The notes: generated from the sequence alone by a model not told the origin. A stretch of 64,000 bases of DNA from Lactifluus volemus (GCA_022376515.1 WTXI01000019.1:124001-188000); one strand, 5' to 3'. Shown: positions 44,113 to 58,743, counted from the first letter of the stretch. Numbers and translations are program-made.

Positions 44113-46822
44113 TGTTGATGGCAGTGCCCCCCAGATGGGTTTCCGGATACGGTTAATCTTATAATTCACTCACGTGCCCGGAGCTTACCACGCTCTTTGT
44201 TTTCAACGACTACGACTACTATATCAACCTCCAACGTCCATCTTTGAAATAGTACTGTAGGGTTATGGCGCGTGGTGTTGACAGCGCGCGGGAACCTTAA
44301 CATCCGCTGGGTAAAGCTCAGCGCTACCATGGTCAAAGACTGCTCAACAGGGCCTACCCACCAAGCTTCAATCACAACCACATCATTACTCACTGTTGAG
44401 TTCAATTGAAGATGAGAGGAAAGAAGATAACTCAAGGCTCTTGTGATCATAGGTGTACGAATGTGACCTGGCCGACAGCCGTAAAGACCTTCTCAGTACC
44501 AACCTCAGACTTTTATCTGTGAATCAAGACCATACGACGGCCAATTTCTGCCTTCTCCCAGGAGAAGTCAGAGACCCGATGCCGCGTGAGCGATAATCTT
44601 TCTCCAGCTGCACGACCCGGGGTTCCGCGAGCCACACTTCCTCTTCGACTTGGACCTCGACCTCGACCTCGCTCGTCACGTGTATCCCTCTATCACCTTG
44701 CCCGGCTCACCTGGAAGCAAGGCGATGGCGGGAACAGTATCCATTTTTTCTCGTTGCTCTCTCGCAAATCGAAATCAGGGAAAGGATAAGCCAGGTTCTT
44801 GTGGGGAGCTTTTGCCACCTCTGTGGGCCTGTCCAACTCTCCACTTTGCAGTAGCGTGACTCTAGTAGGGTGTCAGATGACCATCCATTCCAAGCTATGT
44901 TCCAAAATCCCAATAGGGCTGCCGTTGATCATGCTGTATTTCGAAGCGACGTGTGTCATAGAATTAAGATCCCAAATCCTATTAAACGTCATATTGTTTG
45001 GCTCCATTTTTATTAAGAGGGTGTACATCGAAGAAAGTCAGTCAGGAATTCTGGATTCTCATGGAAATTTACCATTCCTGTCGTGCCAGTAGCTCCTGCT
45101 GCCCCCATCAGTCCAACTATCGCAGAGTTGCAATGCCTGTTGTCGAATCGACAGTGTTCAGCAGGAATCGACAGTGTTCGGCTTCTACCCACTGTTCAAA
45201 GCCGGACAACATCGACTCCGCGCTGAACACGGGAGAAATGACTCAAACGAGGCTGGCCATTTGCGCAAAAAAACGGTGCGTCCAGGCATCAGGTCCTAGA
45301 GTTGTAGCGCCAACGAGTCAGCGGACGAGACAAAATTGCAGACGTGTACCTTGCGACCCGGCCTTTAGGCATCCCAGATTGTTGACACATGACCAAAATT
45401 ATTATGCGAGTTTCTACGAAACGAAATGAATGTGCTGCGCATGAATATGAATAATACCGGCGATATTCATTTTACCATAATCACGGGAGTCCCGGCGATC
45501 CGTGCCAGTGCCAATGCTCTGAATCATTCCGCCGAGTCCAATTTCGCATACAGTAAGTTAGGATGCGTAGATAGCCACTTTTAAAAAAATTCGATGCAGT
45601 GTGGCGAAAAAAAAAAAAAGTGATCGGTCGCCGAGTCCGAAAACGGGAATCAGGACAGGCGCGCAAACCGAGGGAGGGTTGGCCATTTCTCGATCCTTAT
45701 CAAACCCGCAGATCACGGCGAAAGTGAAGCGAGAAGTGACAGGGCGGCAAATACTTGAGCGCTTTTCTCATTTCTCTACTTAACTGTATGGTCGCCATAG
45801 GGGGGGAGACCCATAATACTGTAACCTTTCTACTATTTATATCGCGGGGGCTAACAATACAGTATCATATGTCTATCTTCGGTATTTAAGCAACGAAGAT
45901 CCATCCTATTTCTGGTTCGAGCCCTCCTACTTTCTCCGAAACAGGGTTGTCACGATGACGGGTCTGACCCGGCATCCGATGAAATTCAGCATCTGATGCC
46001 CAAAATCATCACATCAACATCTGATGCATTAGTCATGCATCAGGCAATTGGATACTCCCTTATTGGAAGTGAGTGACATGTCTTGACGATGCTCGCAAAA
46101 TGGACTAGTAATCGTGTCTATGTACATGTAATACACTGATGTGAATTTTGAATCGATTGCATGATGTGGGTCAGGTGAGGATCGCTGATCAGCTGATGCA
46201 TGCTCCGAAATAGGAGTGATAATGAATCTGTTAGTACTGCATGTGAGTACAGTAGAGACATGTACATGGCTAGGAGCTACTACGGACTGCTACTGCCAAC
46301 ATGTGATGCGCCCTGTACCAGTCCCTCGCGGTTCCTCTAGCGGGCCGGGTTTGATACCTTCATACATCCACCCGCTGGCACCACCATGGCACCGCCTCAT
46401 GCAGTTAACAGCAGGTTCCACTCATTAATCCGACAAGATCGGCCAAAAGTGAATTATCATCTACGGGCAAATTATTGTTCATATTTGGAGTGCCGGGCTT
46501 CGGTCGGGCAATACATTTATATTGATTGCATCGGCGGGTATTCGGGGGAAGTGGAAGGTTGCCACTAGTATAGCCGAGCGGGAAGGGGAGGAGGTCAGCA
46601 GGACTTTGGATGTAATGAGAAATTTGGGGGTGTTAACATTTAACACGATCGAACTTTGCCGGCGTTGCACTTTTTTAGACCTCATCGTCAATCTATATGT
46701 TTGTGCACAGACCATGTAGAAAACGCAGCGATAACATTCAGGCGACGAGACATTTCATTCGGGCGTATTTTCACCTCTCGTCGTCTCTACAGCAAAAAAA
46801 AGGTGAAACATCCTCATCCCAT
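44113..46822. other. Long gene-poor stretch
   Basis: No supported gene in 2.7 kb. An open frame just upstream of MOB1 (44450-44166, minus) may be 5' UTR. A cluster of catctgatgc-like words lies at about 45973-46065. Runs of A at 44-46 kb are short. Confidence 0.4.
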
Positions 46823-47215
46823 TCAAGGTTCCGGAACCCCATTCGCTCTAAAGGCGGTCAAAACCGCCGCCGCAGCGACACGCTTCGCGGCGCCTTTCGA
46901 AACTCCTCTTCCTTGGCCGACAGCAGTACCACGGTCTGTGGGAAAAGATCAATTTTCACGAATATTCATCGCATTTTATTCAGCGATATGACACCCACAC
47001 ATAGCAGTGGCGATATGAACAACGCTGTTGTCTGGGCCCTCACGAGTCATCACCCAGTTGAAGTGGATGGTTAGGTTGCCCAAAGGGTGGTTTTGAAGGT
47101 AGTTGTTCAAATCAGTGGCGGCATCTTGGTTTGCATGGCATTAAAGAGCGGAAAGAAGAATCAATGAGAAAGTAGACATACCGCCAGAACTGCTCGCTGG
47201 GACTTGTGTCGACAT
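46823..47215 (-). CDS. Small single dsRBD protein (copy 4)
   Basis: Exons 47215-47182, 47124-46999 and 46935-46823; 90 residues. It begins MSTQVPASSSGDAATDLNNY (helix 1 of a dsRBD), then GNLTIHFNWVM and a GPDNSVVHIATAMY strand, and after the second intron GTAVGQGRGVSKGAAKRVAA with AAVLTAF, the classic helix-2 pattern with basic residues that contact the RNA backbone. Intron phases (1 and 1) and the 113-nt last exon match copy 1 at 10.3 kb. No other domain, signal or membrane segment. It is the best preserved member and 33 kb from the others. Confidence 0.8.
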
Positions 47216-49216
47216 TACAATTTATAAGTTGTGGACTGGATTGCGTAGAAGTGGGTTGAGACTGCCCCAGAAGAAAAAAAACGAACCCCCCTATATAACG
47301 TTCGTCGCAACGTCAACTTCAAACACACCGGGACTGTCACACAAAAGACGATCGCATAGAGTTGCATCCTATTTTGACAATCCTACAACCCAACAGCGAC
47401 AGCGTTTGGACAGAGTGAAAAGTAAAACAAAGGCTACAGTTGTTGGAACGCGACCAGACGTCATTACCTTCACAAAGGAGCATGCCAGTGACGTCCAAGC
47501 CCAGATTGATCAGTAGAGCCCTACAATGGCGCGCTCCTGAGAACCAGATTAGGCAAGCCAAAGAGAATTTCGGGTGGTAAGGAAAGCCAGTAGTAGGAAT
47601 AGGAGCTAGGGCGCTGGCTTTACACGAGCGACATGAAAAGTGCGTGGAGGAGGCTTTGATCGGACCCATCTTTGCAGTGTTGTGCTCTATGACGGAAAAC
47701 TAGAAGATGAGAACAATTCAAGTTAGAACTGGCGCTTAAGGGGTCGCCTACGTGCAGGGTCACCCCGTGTAGCGATCCGAAATTCTAAAATGAACTTTTC
47801 GACGACTCGTAGGGGTTGTCCTCGGCGTGCCTTTAGCAAATTAAATTGCATTCCATTCGCTAGGACCGGCTCCGTGTCAGCGCGGCAACTCAGTTAGAAG
47901 AGAGAAGAAGTCCAGCGAGCTGCGCGGAAGAAACGGGAAATGAAAGTAGAGATTCGATAACTTCTTTCTATCAGCGGATACGCCGGGAGGTTCCAATTCA
48001 TTCTACCGAAAGTGTTCTCGGAGAAGGTGACAAGTGAGGCTGCGCTGCATCACACAAATCAAAGAGTCGGCGGGTCGGTAGACGGACTTTGAAAATAAAC
48101 CAAACCTGACAGCGTCAGCGATATGACGTCTGGGTTTTTGAACACTACTTGAGCATGAACATACAGCATGCCTCACAGTCTGGTGTTTGTTATTCCTGTT
48201 CTGAATACAAGCCGAGGGAGGAGTCATATGCGTGAGTAGAAGTCTAACGGGACCGGATTCATCTCTGCCACAACGGCGTGGTTGGTCACGGGTTCAGATA
48301 AGGCAAAGTGAAGCGCTCGGCATCTCCCGAGTTGCTTAAAAGATTACGTCTTCAGCACAACCACGAGGCAAGATGACAGTCGGTCCGAAAGTGTGAAAGA
48401 TCGTAAAATACTTACATTCTTTCCATTCCCCCTCCTTTGGGCAGGGGGTATCCATCATACAGGCTAGTGGCGCGTCTCGGAACAAACACGCGGATGTATC
48501 ATCAGGTCATATGGTCGTTGAGGTACTCGCAACCCGGGATTTAACTTTCCACCGGTGTCTGTACCTGCGGGAGTTATGAGTCTTTGGAGGGCTTTACTTT
48601 TCCATCGGCGTTCTCGTCTCTTGTGAGACCTATTACCCGAAGTTTGGCTTCGGTCAGCATCCCCACCTGCAGATCATGGTCGTGTGCCTGTGCATTACGC
48701 CAAGGTAGGACTTCGCGCGGAGCTTTTTGTGGAGCAACTCTAACGCCGAGAAGACCTAAACCCTAGAAAGCGCGGAGGAGCAGGAATACGTTACAGTATC
48801 ATCGCTTGGAGGTAAATTTGACGAGGATGGGGTCATAACGCTTGTAGACTTTGCTGTAACGATAAACGATCTATCACGATATCCTAGAGGGTATGGTGCG
48901 TTTAATTTCGATTTCCTGGTCCAAGACAGGATAAGGCGCTACTCCTAGCTTCTGTATCAGAACGACTATAGATCCGAACTGACAAAGTCCAGTAGCACAA
49001 TTGTAGTTGTAGTCGGGCATATCTCTCACATCGCAGCTATATCAATGATCTCTTGTCAGATTTCGGCTATCGTAGACCAAACCTAAACTGAAATTTTTTT
49101 GTTAGCCAGGGTGTAGAGGAGTCTCAGGATCCAAACAAAGACGTCACTGGGTCCCAATTTCAAAGTGATGACGGGTGTGCAATTGATTGTCGTAATTTCG
49201 AACAAGTCCTGCCTGG
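47216..49216. other. Gene-poor stretch, no gene recognised
   Basis: Open frames of up to about 110 codons occur on both strands without motifs or splice logic. No repeat partner noticed. Confidence 0.4.
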
Positions 49217-50117
49217 CTAGGGTAAAAATGTGACAGCCATGTTCCATCCTTTCTTGAGCTGGAAACCATCAAGCATTTGTTTTGCAGCTGAGGCAAGCTG
49301 CGCGTTCTCAAAGACAACCTCTGCTGTTTTGACTTTTTCGCCCGCAGCGTTTGGCTTTGTAGATGGTTTGACTTGTGCAGTCTGGAAACCACGGTACCTG
49401 ACGACGTGTTATGGAACGGGCCGCGAAGTGAGGCTAACCCTAACCACGTACTGTTGGAACAAAACTGCCAAGACACCATTGGTGATCTCCTGCGGAAGGT
49501 TTGAGCAATGCAATTTGTTGGACGGCTGCGCTGGTGCTAAACGGAAAACCAGACATTCCATTATTTCGTAATGGAATATAACAAGGACATGACATACTAT
49601 TAGAAGCACTTGGAGCGGCGGGACCCGATTCATCGTCATCTTCAATGTCCATCTCTTCACCGTCTTCGTCCCCAGCCTTCTCACGCTTTGCGCGCACGTT
49701 CAATTCCTCAGCCTCACGGACACGCTTCGCCGAGGAAGCATGGGCAAAGCTCGGTAGGATGAAGTTAGGGTCCTCACGACGCAAGGTTGCATAGGATTTG
49801 CTCTTTGCGTATGAGATGTGCTTTGAGTTCACAGGGGTTGAGTGGAAAAACAAGGCGAATCAAAGGGGGCATACCAGAGGCTTATCATAGAATACCATGC
49901 CGTCACACGCACGGAGAGCAGCGGTGGCAGAAGTAAGGTCGTTAAAGACCAGAAAGGCTTGGCCTCTCATTTTCGGTGTCTTGGTGGCGACTACATCGAT
50001 AAGTTTTCCATATGTTGTAAAAAGCGCATAGAGTTGAGAACGGATCTCTTCCTTGTTGATTTTGTCATTGAGATTATTGACATAAAGGGTTGTGTTGGGC
50101 TGAATAGCGTCGGCCAT
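49217..50117 (-). CDS. U1A/U2B''-type snRNP protein, two RRMs
   Basis: Spliceosomal RNA-binding protein of the U1A/U2B''/SNF family, which binds a U1 or U2 snRNA stem-loop. Exons 50117-49875, 49820-49598, 49536-49452 and 49397-49217; 243 residues. RRM1 runs from about 8 to 86 with RNP2 LYVNNL and RNP1 MRGQAFLVF, then the ISYAKSKS end strand. A charged linker (REAEELNVRAKREK, MDIEDDDESG) leads to RRM2 with LHCSNLPQEIT, VLAVLFQQY and a degenerate RNP1 (TAEVVFENAQLA), ending GWNMAVTFLP. Whether it serves U1 or U2 cannot be decided here; many fungi keep one or two members. It is transcribed away from LAG1, start codons 242 bp apart. Confidence 0.9.
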
Positions 50118-50359
50118 GCATGTAAGAGCGATAAAGAATGAGACACGTTTGATAGCGCGTGATGAACTTTTTACTCTCACGGCAATAAAATCACGGCCAC
50201 GTTCAATCTTTTTTTTTCAAATTAGGGTAACTAAATAATCCCTTCTGTCTCATTCTTCTCTCGCTGTCCGACAAGTTGGTAATAATCTTCTCTCTTAACA
50301 ACGATTCTAACCTTCTATCTTTTTGCCTCTTTACGACTCACGTCCTCAAGGTCTATGAC

Positions 50360-51709
50360 ATGGACCATTTCTTCGACACCAAACGACTCCCATCCTTCCT
50401 CGTTCCGTTCGTCACCCTCTCATACCCTGTCAATCCTCCCTTGAAGCCAGACTCGTTTCCTGACTCGGCCTACTATGAAATTGGTTACCGCGATGTCTGC
50501 GTTATTGTCACGCTCATAGCTATCATGGCTATCCTCCGTGACGCCGCTCGTGTGCTCGTCCTAGAGCCATTTGCCATTTGGAAACTCACCCGTGATTGGC
50601 GCCGCCGTCAGGCATCAAAGTCGGGTAGTCCACTCCAGATATGAGGGCGTCCGTAAATGATCCACTCAATGTTAACGCCAGTGGAAAGGTCAACGGTCCT
50701 GTTACCACTATTGGCAGTGCAGAGAAGCTCGTGGCGGACCGCCCTCCCGACAAGTCACGCGATGCGCACCGTATTCGCCATGCTGTCCTTCGCTTCGCCG
50801 AGCAAGGATGGCAGGCACTTTACTACCTAATCCAGTGGTCGCTAGGGATTGTACGTGTTACTTATCATTTCCGTTTTGCAAATGCACACTTACCCCATGC
50901 ACAAAACAGTATATTCACTTCCACCTACCCTCGAACCTCTGGGCAGGATATCCTCACGTGCCCCTCGCCGGTATCGTCAAGTTGTACTACCTTATGCAAA
51001 TATCCGTCTACGTCCATGCTGTGCTTCTTCTCAATGCCGAGGCCCGACGGAAAGACCACTGGCAAATGATGGCCCACCATGTCGTCACTATTACATTGAT
51101 AGTTACCAGCTATGCATACAACTTTACTCGCGTTGGTTGTAGGATCATGGTGCTTATGGATTGGTGTGACCTGTTTTTCCCGGTACGACACGTTTGTCCT
51201 TTGATCAATTCGGAGGAGTTCTAACATGTCACCTTAAAGATCGCCAAAATGCTACGATACCTCTCATACCAGACGGCTTGCGATGTAGTCTTTGTGTGGT
51301 GGATGGTTTCGTGGTTTATAACGCGTCATGTATTGTTCTGCCAGGTCATTGCATCCGCCTATTGGGATAGTCCACAACAGCTCGAATTCGGCTGGTGGCC
51401 CGAGCGTGGCTACTGGTTCACAAAGGAGGTACACAAGATTTTTGTCTCGCTCCTCGTCATTTTAGAGGTGAGCAAACTCAATCCTCCGCGGCGCATAGCG
51501 TGGCACGGGCTGACCCATTCTGTATTCTAGATAATTCAGAGTGTGTGGTCATATTTGATCTTTGGGGTGGCATATCGCGTCCTAAAAGGCGAGGGAGCCG
51601 ATGACACTCGGAGTGACGATGAAGGGTAAGTGCATTTTCTTTACGACAGTGAGGTTATGCTAACTGGGTTGGCGAAAGTGATGATGAACAAGTTAAGAAG
51701 GACCGCTAA
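50360..51709 (+). CDS. LAG1: Ceramide synthase (LAG1/LAC1, TLC domain)
   Basis: ER membrane enzyme that joins a sphingoid base to very-long-chain acyl-CoA. Proposed exons 50360-50624, 50723-50850, 50910-51182, 51240-51467, 51531-51625 and 51679-51709; 339 residues. Multiple hydrophobic helices are seen (VCVIVTLIAIMAILRD, DVVFVWWMVSWFI). The TLC/Lag motif is clear: HWQMMAHHVVTITLIVTSYA with the catalytic His pair, and MVLMDWCDLFFPIAKML with the two conserved Asp. It ends in an acidic tail (DDTRSDDEG, DDEQVKKDR), often phosphorylated in the yeast enzymes. The first intron is the least certain: this choice keeps the frame and uses gtagtc...gtgcag, but removes about 30 residues of weakly conserved linker. 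Confidence 0.87.
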
Positions 51710-51948
51710 GGGCATGTTTTGATTCAAGGTCATGAAAGGACTCATCTAACATCCTTCTCTTATTTTTACGAGGCATACACTGCTGTATATCCCAGCTTTC
51801 GCTGTCGTCCATAATTATTTGCTTGTTCCACTTGTAGTGGCAAATTCATTCACATGTGACTATTTTGAGATGTAGTGAGTCGTGCAGCTGGCACGTGAGT
51901 CGCGTATTGTGGTTGCTGACCTCATCCGGTCCTGTCGCTGCAGCTATC

Positions 51949-53464
51949 ATGTCTCTTCTGTTAGAGACATCCCTTGGCGACATAGTCATCGATCTCGAGG
52001 TTGAAGCATGTCCGAAGACTTGCGAAAACTTTCTCAAATTGTGCAAGGTATACTACTATAATCTCAACGCTTTCTTCAACGGCATGTTTCTTCCACGTAC
52101 TCACCCTGTATCGTACCTTACCCTCCTTTCACAGTCTCAAAAGATTTTCTGGCCCAAACTGGCGATCCAACGGCAACCGGTACCGGTGGTGAATCCATCT
52201 GGTCCCTCATCGCTTCACAAACTGGGGCAGGGAACGTGTCACGCTATTTCATGCCGGAGATTGTACCTCGCTTAAAACACACGGAAAAGGTACCGTTTCC
52301 ATGGCCGTCGCACCCTCCGTAGAAGATCAACCGTCCGGTGGTTGTGCAAGTCAGTTTTTTATCACACTTGCGGATGGCATCGAATACCTCGACGGGAAGC
52401 ACGCGGTGTTTGGGCATGTTGTAGAGGGTCTTGATATCCTGGACAAGATAAACGAGGTATTTGTCGACCAAGACGGAAGACCGTTCAAGGATATCCGGAT
52501 ACGACATGTTGTCGTACTTGGTGCGTGCCAACCCGTCTTCTCTGAGACGGTTTGATGACGGCTGTCGTAGAGGATCCCTTTCCTGATCCGGCGGGTCTTA
52601 TTGTACCAGACGCGGAGCCCACACATCCTCAGGATAATTCAAGGCGTATCGCAGAGGATGAGGATCCTCTTGAAGAACTGCCCGAGGAGGAAGCCGAGAA
52701 GCAGCGCCGGCTACAAGCCGCAGCTGCATCAGCCCTGACACTTGAAATGGTCGGCGATCTACCGTTTGCCAATGTGCGACCTCCGGAGAACGTTCTTTTT
52801 GTCTGCAAGCTCAACCCTGTCACACGAGATGAAGATCTTGAACTCATTTTCTCACGTTTCGGTCCGATCATGAGTTGCCAGGTCATTAGGGATAAAAAGA
52901 CCGGCGATTCTTTACAGTACGCATTTATAGAGTTTGACAAGCACGAGGACGCCGAACAGGTATGTGAACGAAAAGCTTATGAAATTCACCGGTGGTTATA
53001 TAACCTTTTATATCAGGCTTACTTCAAAATGCAAAATGTTCTCGTGGACGATCGTCGTATATGGGTTGACTTGTATGCACATCGACTTCAGGAACCATAA
53101 CGCTGAACTAATCTAAACTTGTGATAGCTCACAATCTGTCGCTCGCCTCAATAGGTCCTGGTCTAACAACCCCATCAGAGAGGACCATGCGAATCGCCGC
53201 GGGAAGCCCCGGGGTGGCGGTGGCTTTGGCGGCCGTGATGATCTTGAGGCCACGCGCCAGTACCGCGATAGAGGACGTGATGGGAACCCTTCATATGGAA
53301 TGGTGTTTGACCTCCGGGAGGATAGCAGAAACCGTGACCGCGACAAATGGTCTCGCCGACACTCAAGGTCAAGGTCGCCGCACCATTGGCGGGAGCAGAG
53401 GGGAAACCGTAGTAGAGACCAAGATCACGGCCGGAAGGCCCGGAATAGGGATAGTGACTACTAG
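51949..53464 (+). CDS. PPIL4-like nuclear cyclophilin with RRM; apparent 1-nt loss
   Basis: Peptidyl-prolyl isomerase of the PPIL4/CYP59 type, a nuclear cyclophilin linked to transcription and splicing. Exons 51949-52081, 52135-52520, 52571-52959, 53017-53072 and 53128-53464. Cyclophilin part: [113 protein letters not shown]. The tail is Arg/Asp/Ser/Gly-rich ([10 protein letters not shown]). Intron 1 has a GC donor (aacg|gcatgt), needed for the conserved spacing. One base is missing at the AAAA at about 52284-52287: exon 2 reads KHTEK, then GTVSMAV lies in another frame. About 433 residues if that base is a sequencing loss. Confidence 0.83.
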
Positions 53465-53656
53465 TCCCAGGGCCATCGGATAGGGTCAACGACAGCTTGT
53501 TTTACGTTTCCTGGCGCATCGCAGGGTGAGACCGAGTGGGAATTCTATGTGAACCATACCTTCCTGTGCGGGGTGATTCAATCCGTCTTGTCCCCATCGG
53601 CGCCAAGAGATATGTACTAAAGAATTGGCACACTCTCTAACCATATCATATCTCCC

Positions 53657-54496
53657 ATGGGTTTCCCTACTCCCTCTCCAGACCCCATATTCAATGCACC
53701 TGACGCAGACATCGTCTTGCGTTCTGATGACCCACAACCAATCGACTTCAGAGTCCACAAGTGTATTCTTCTCCTTGGATCTCCTTTCTTCCAAGCCATG
53801 TTTCCATTACCCCAATCCAAAGCTACCACCAACGAGCTCGTACCTGTTTTGAACGTTGCAGAACCCTCTGCAGTCTTTGACCCACTCCTTCGCTTTCTTT
53901 ATCCTGTGCCAGATCCAGAGGTATCAACCCTCGACGAACTGGTACCCTTATTGTGCGCCGCGGTGAAATACAACATGGCTGCTGTTACGCACCGCCTCCG
54001 TGCGTTGCTCGTCTCTCCGACATTTCTTGAGAGCGCCCCCCTACGAGTATTCGCCACTGCTTCGCGTCTCGATCTGGAGGAAGAAGCAAAGGTAGCATCG
54101 AAGCACACGTTGCGTGTGCGCGTACTCGATGTACCGCTTTGTGACGACCTCCGCCACATCTCGGCCTACTCGTACCACCAATTGCTTCAACTGCATTTGC
54201 GTCGTGGAGAAGCTGCACGACAAGCTTTGTGCATGCCCAAGGATCTCTGCTGTATTCAATGTAACGGATCCAACTTCAACGCCGGGGCGCACCCAAAATG
54301 GTGGGACAAATTCGTAGTGAGCGCCGAAGAAGAACTTCGAAGCCGACCGACGACGGAAGTCATCTTTTCACTCAAGTTTCTAATGCAGTGTGCACATGCA
54401 TCCGGGTGCCCACGGTGCTCTGGTAGCATCATTGAATCGTTCATCTTCCTCGATGCGTTGAAGGAAAAAATCGATGCTTTGCCCTGTACAATCTAA
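53657..54496 (+). CDS. BTB/POZ-domain protein
   Basis: Single-exon gene, 279 residues. The BTB fold occupies about 18-115: DADIVLRSDDPQPIDFRVHK, CILLLGSPFFQAMFPLPQ, then VLNVAEPSAVFDPLLRFLYP and LVPLLCAAVKYNM. The C-terminal part has Cys pairs (CCIQC, CPRCSG) that could bind metal, a feature of many expanded agaricomycete BTB families, and ends KEKIDALPCTI. No kelch, BACK or MATH domain is visible. Partners are unknown; BTB domains dimerise and often bind cullin-3. A broken tandem copy follows at 54955. Confidence 0.82.
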   Translation: MGFPTPSPDPIFNAPDADIVLRSDDPQPIDFRVHKCILLLGSPFFQAMFPLPQSKATTNELVPVLNVAEPSAVFDPLLRFLYPVPDPEVSTLDELVPLLCAAVKYNMAAVTHRLRALLVSPTFLESAPLRVFATASRLDLEEEAKVASKHTLRVRVLDVPLCDDLRHISAYSYHQLLQLHLRRGEAARQALCMPKDLCCIQCNGSNFNAGAHPKWWDKFVVSAEEELRSRPTTEVIFSLKFLMQCAHASGCPRCSGSIIESFIFLDALKEKIDALPCTI

Positions 54497-54954
54497 TTTT
54501 TCTTGGAATCAGATCATGATACCCCGTACACATACTGTTTTCCTGTTTATCTTTCTTCTTGATCACGATAGGTGTAAGATGTTGTACAGTTTCGATATGT
54601 GGTTTATGTCAATCGCACTGCACAACGAGTCATGCCATATATAGCTTCGAGTGGCGCGCCACACGGTAAACACCGAAAGACTCCGAAATCGGATCCGATG
54701 GTGGCCGTGCAACCGGTGTCAAACCCAATGCAGTAGTTCGAGTCGTTCCATCATCGTCTGACACCCCCCCGCCCGTTTTAGGTTGTTGAGGGTTGAGATG
54801 GGACTAGGTGATGGCCCGGACTAGTATACTCCCTTGTAAGATGACTCGATCTATCTGGTTCGGGTCCATCAGCCCCAGGTGAAATGTACTAAAGGACTGC
54901 CCGAGGGGCCTCATCAACCAACACTCACTCACTCTCGAACCATACCATATCTCC
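54497..54954. other. Intergenic between BTB copies
   Basis: No gene. The last 100 bp (atgtactaaaggactg, tcgaaccataccatatctcc) repeat the region just before the first BTB gene (atgtactaaagaattg, taaccatatcatatctccca), so the promoter was duplicated with the gene. Confidence 0.6.
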
Positions 54955-55792
54955 ATGGATTTCTCTAATCCCTCACCAGATCCCATATTCAATGCACCTG
55001 ACGCAGACATCATCTGCGTTCTAATGATCCACAACCAGTCGACTTCAAAGTCCACAATGCATCCTTCTCCAGGATCCCCTTTCTTCCAAACCATGTTTTC
55101 ATTACCCCAACCCAAATCCACCACCACCGACGAGCTCATACCTGTTTTAGACGTTGCAGAATCCTCTGCAGTTTTCGATCCACTTTTGCGATTTCTTTAT
55201 CCTGTGCAGGATCCAGAGGTGACAACCCTCGACGCGTTGGTCCCTTTATTGTGCGCCGCGGCGAAGTAGACATGGCCGCGGTTATGCACCGCCTCCGCGT
55301 GTTGCTCGTCTCTCCGCGTTTATTGAGAGTGCACCCCTACGAGTATTCGCCATTGCCTCGCGTTTTGATATGGAGGAAGAGGCAAAGATGGCATCGAAAC
55401 ACACACTACGCATGCGCGTACTCGACGCACCGCTCTCTGACGACCTGCGCCACATCTCCGCTTACTCATACCATCAATTGCTTCAACTACATCAACGTCG
55501 TGGAGAAGCTGCGTTGCAAGCGCTTTGCGTGTCCAAGGGTCTCCGGTGCCTGCAGTGCAACGGGACGAACCCGAACGCCGTCGCGCCACCGAAATGGTGG
55601 GGCGAATTTGTGACGCGCGCCGAAGAAGAGCTCAGGATCCGGCCGACGACCGAAATCATTTTCTCACCCAAGTTCCTAATGCAGTGTGCACTTGCCACAG
55701 GCTGTCCACGTTGCTCTGGCAGCATCCTCGAATCCTTCATCTTCCTTGACGCATTGAAGGAAAAGATCGATGCGTTACCATCTACAATTTAA
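54955..55792 (+). pseudogene. Tandem BTB pseudogene
   Basis: Matches the gene at 53657-54496 over its whole length: MDFSNPSPDPIFNAPDAD, LIPVLDVAESSAVFDPLLRF, then DLRHISAYSYHQLLQLHQRR to KEKIDALPSTI. One base is lost near 55012 (catcatctgcg versus catcgtcttgcg), other frame changes follow, and aaatac has become aagtag (stop) at about 55267. The last 141 codons (55370-55792) are open. Confidence 0.85.
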
Positions 55793-56065
55793 ATTTCCTT
55801 ATACCCCTACATTGCGTACGATTTCTCCAATAATTAGACGACGTTACGCCTATCCTTTATCGTTATAGTACGCGCTGTACTAGGTCTGGTCCATTTGATA
55901 ATTTTATCTACAGTAGTACCTTGCCTAATTGCATAGTTATGTTGCGGGTGTACCTGGAAATCGTATTTGAAATGTCAAAGTAGTGCAGTTGCGACAACAA
56001 CGCAGATCAGATCCGGACGGACGGACCTTGCGCCTCGGTCTAACACTCGGTCTCACAGTACCGCT

Positions 56066-58287
<2,222 letters not shown>

Positions 58288-58743
58288 AGAAGGTAAGAAT
58301 GTCATAGTCATGTATAAAGATTTGTATGTACTAGTAGAAACAATCACACAATATGAAATCAGTGAACCATTCTTCAGACGTGATAATATGTTACATCATA
58401 ATGGTCTGTGCTGAGCTGCGACGTTGACAGACCACCACTTTTAGGTTTCGGCATCTGCCTTGCAATTGAAACTGTTAGCGCTAAGAACATGTGCTTGTTC
58501 ACAGAACAAGCGATAGATGAGCAACTGAACTTGCTCGGGCTCCTAGTTTGTTCGATGAAATATACGCGTACTCACGCGTTTCACGTGCTGATCTCCTGCA
58601 GCTGTTTTCAAGATGGAAACAGCCTGAGAGGTTGATTTCAGAAGGCTGAGAGTGCGAGAGCAAAGGTGGTGCAAATAAACGCCGTGCGCCACTTCCCACC
58701 TGCTCGCTCGTCCCATCCATCATCTTCAAAACCAAGTCGAAAT

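Noticed and set aside
44166..44450. Minus-strand frame of 94 codons before MOB1
   Set aside because: No motif, adjacent to the MOB1 start on the same strand; more likely 5' UTR or promoter.
49430..49446. Telomere-like ccctaaccctaac
   Set aside because: Only about two units, inside an intron of the U1A/U2B'' gene; not a telomere or interstitial array.
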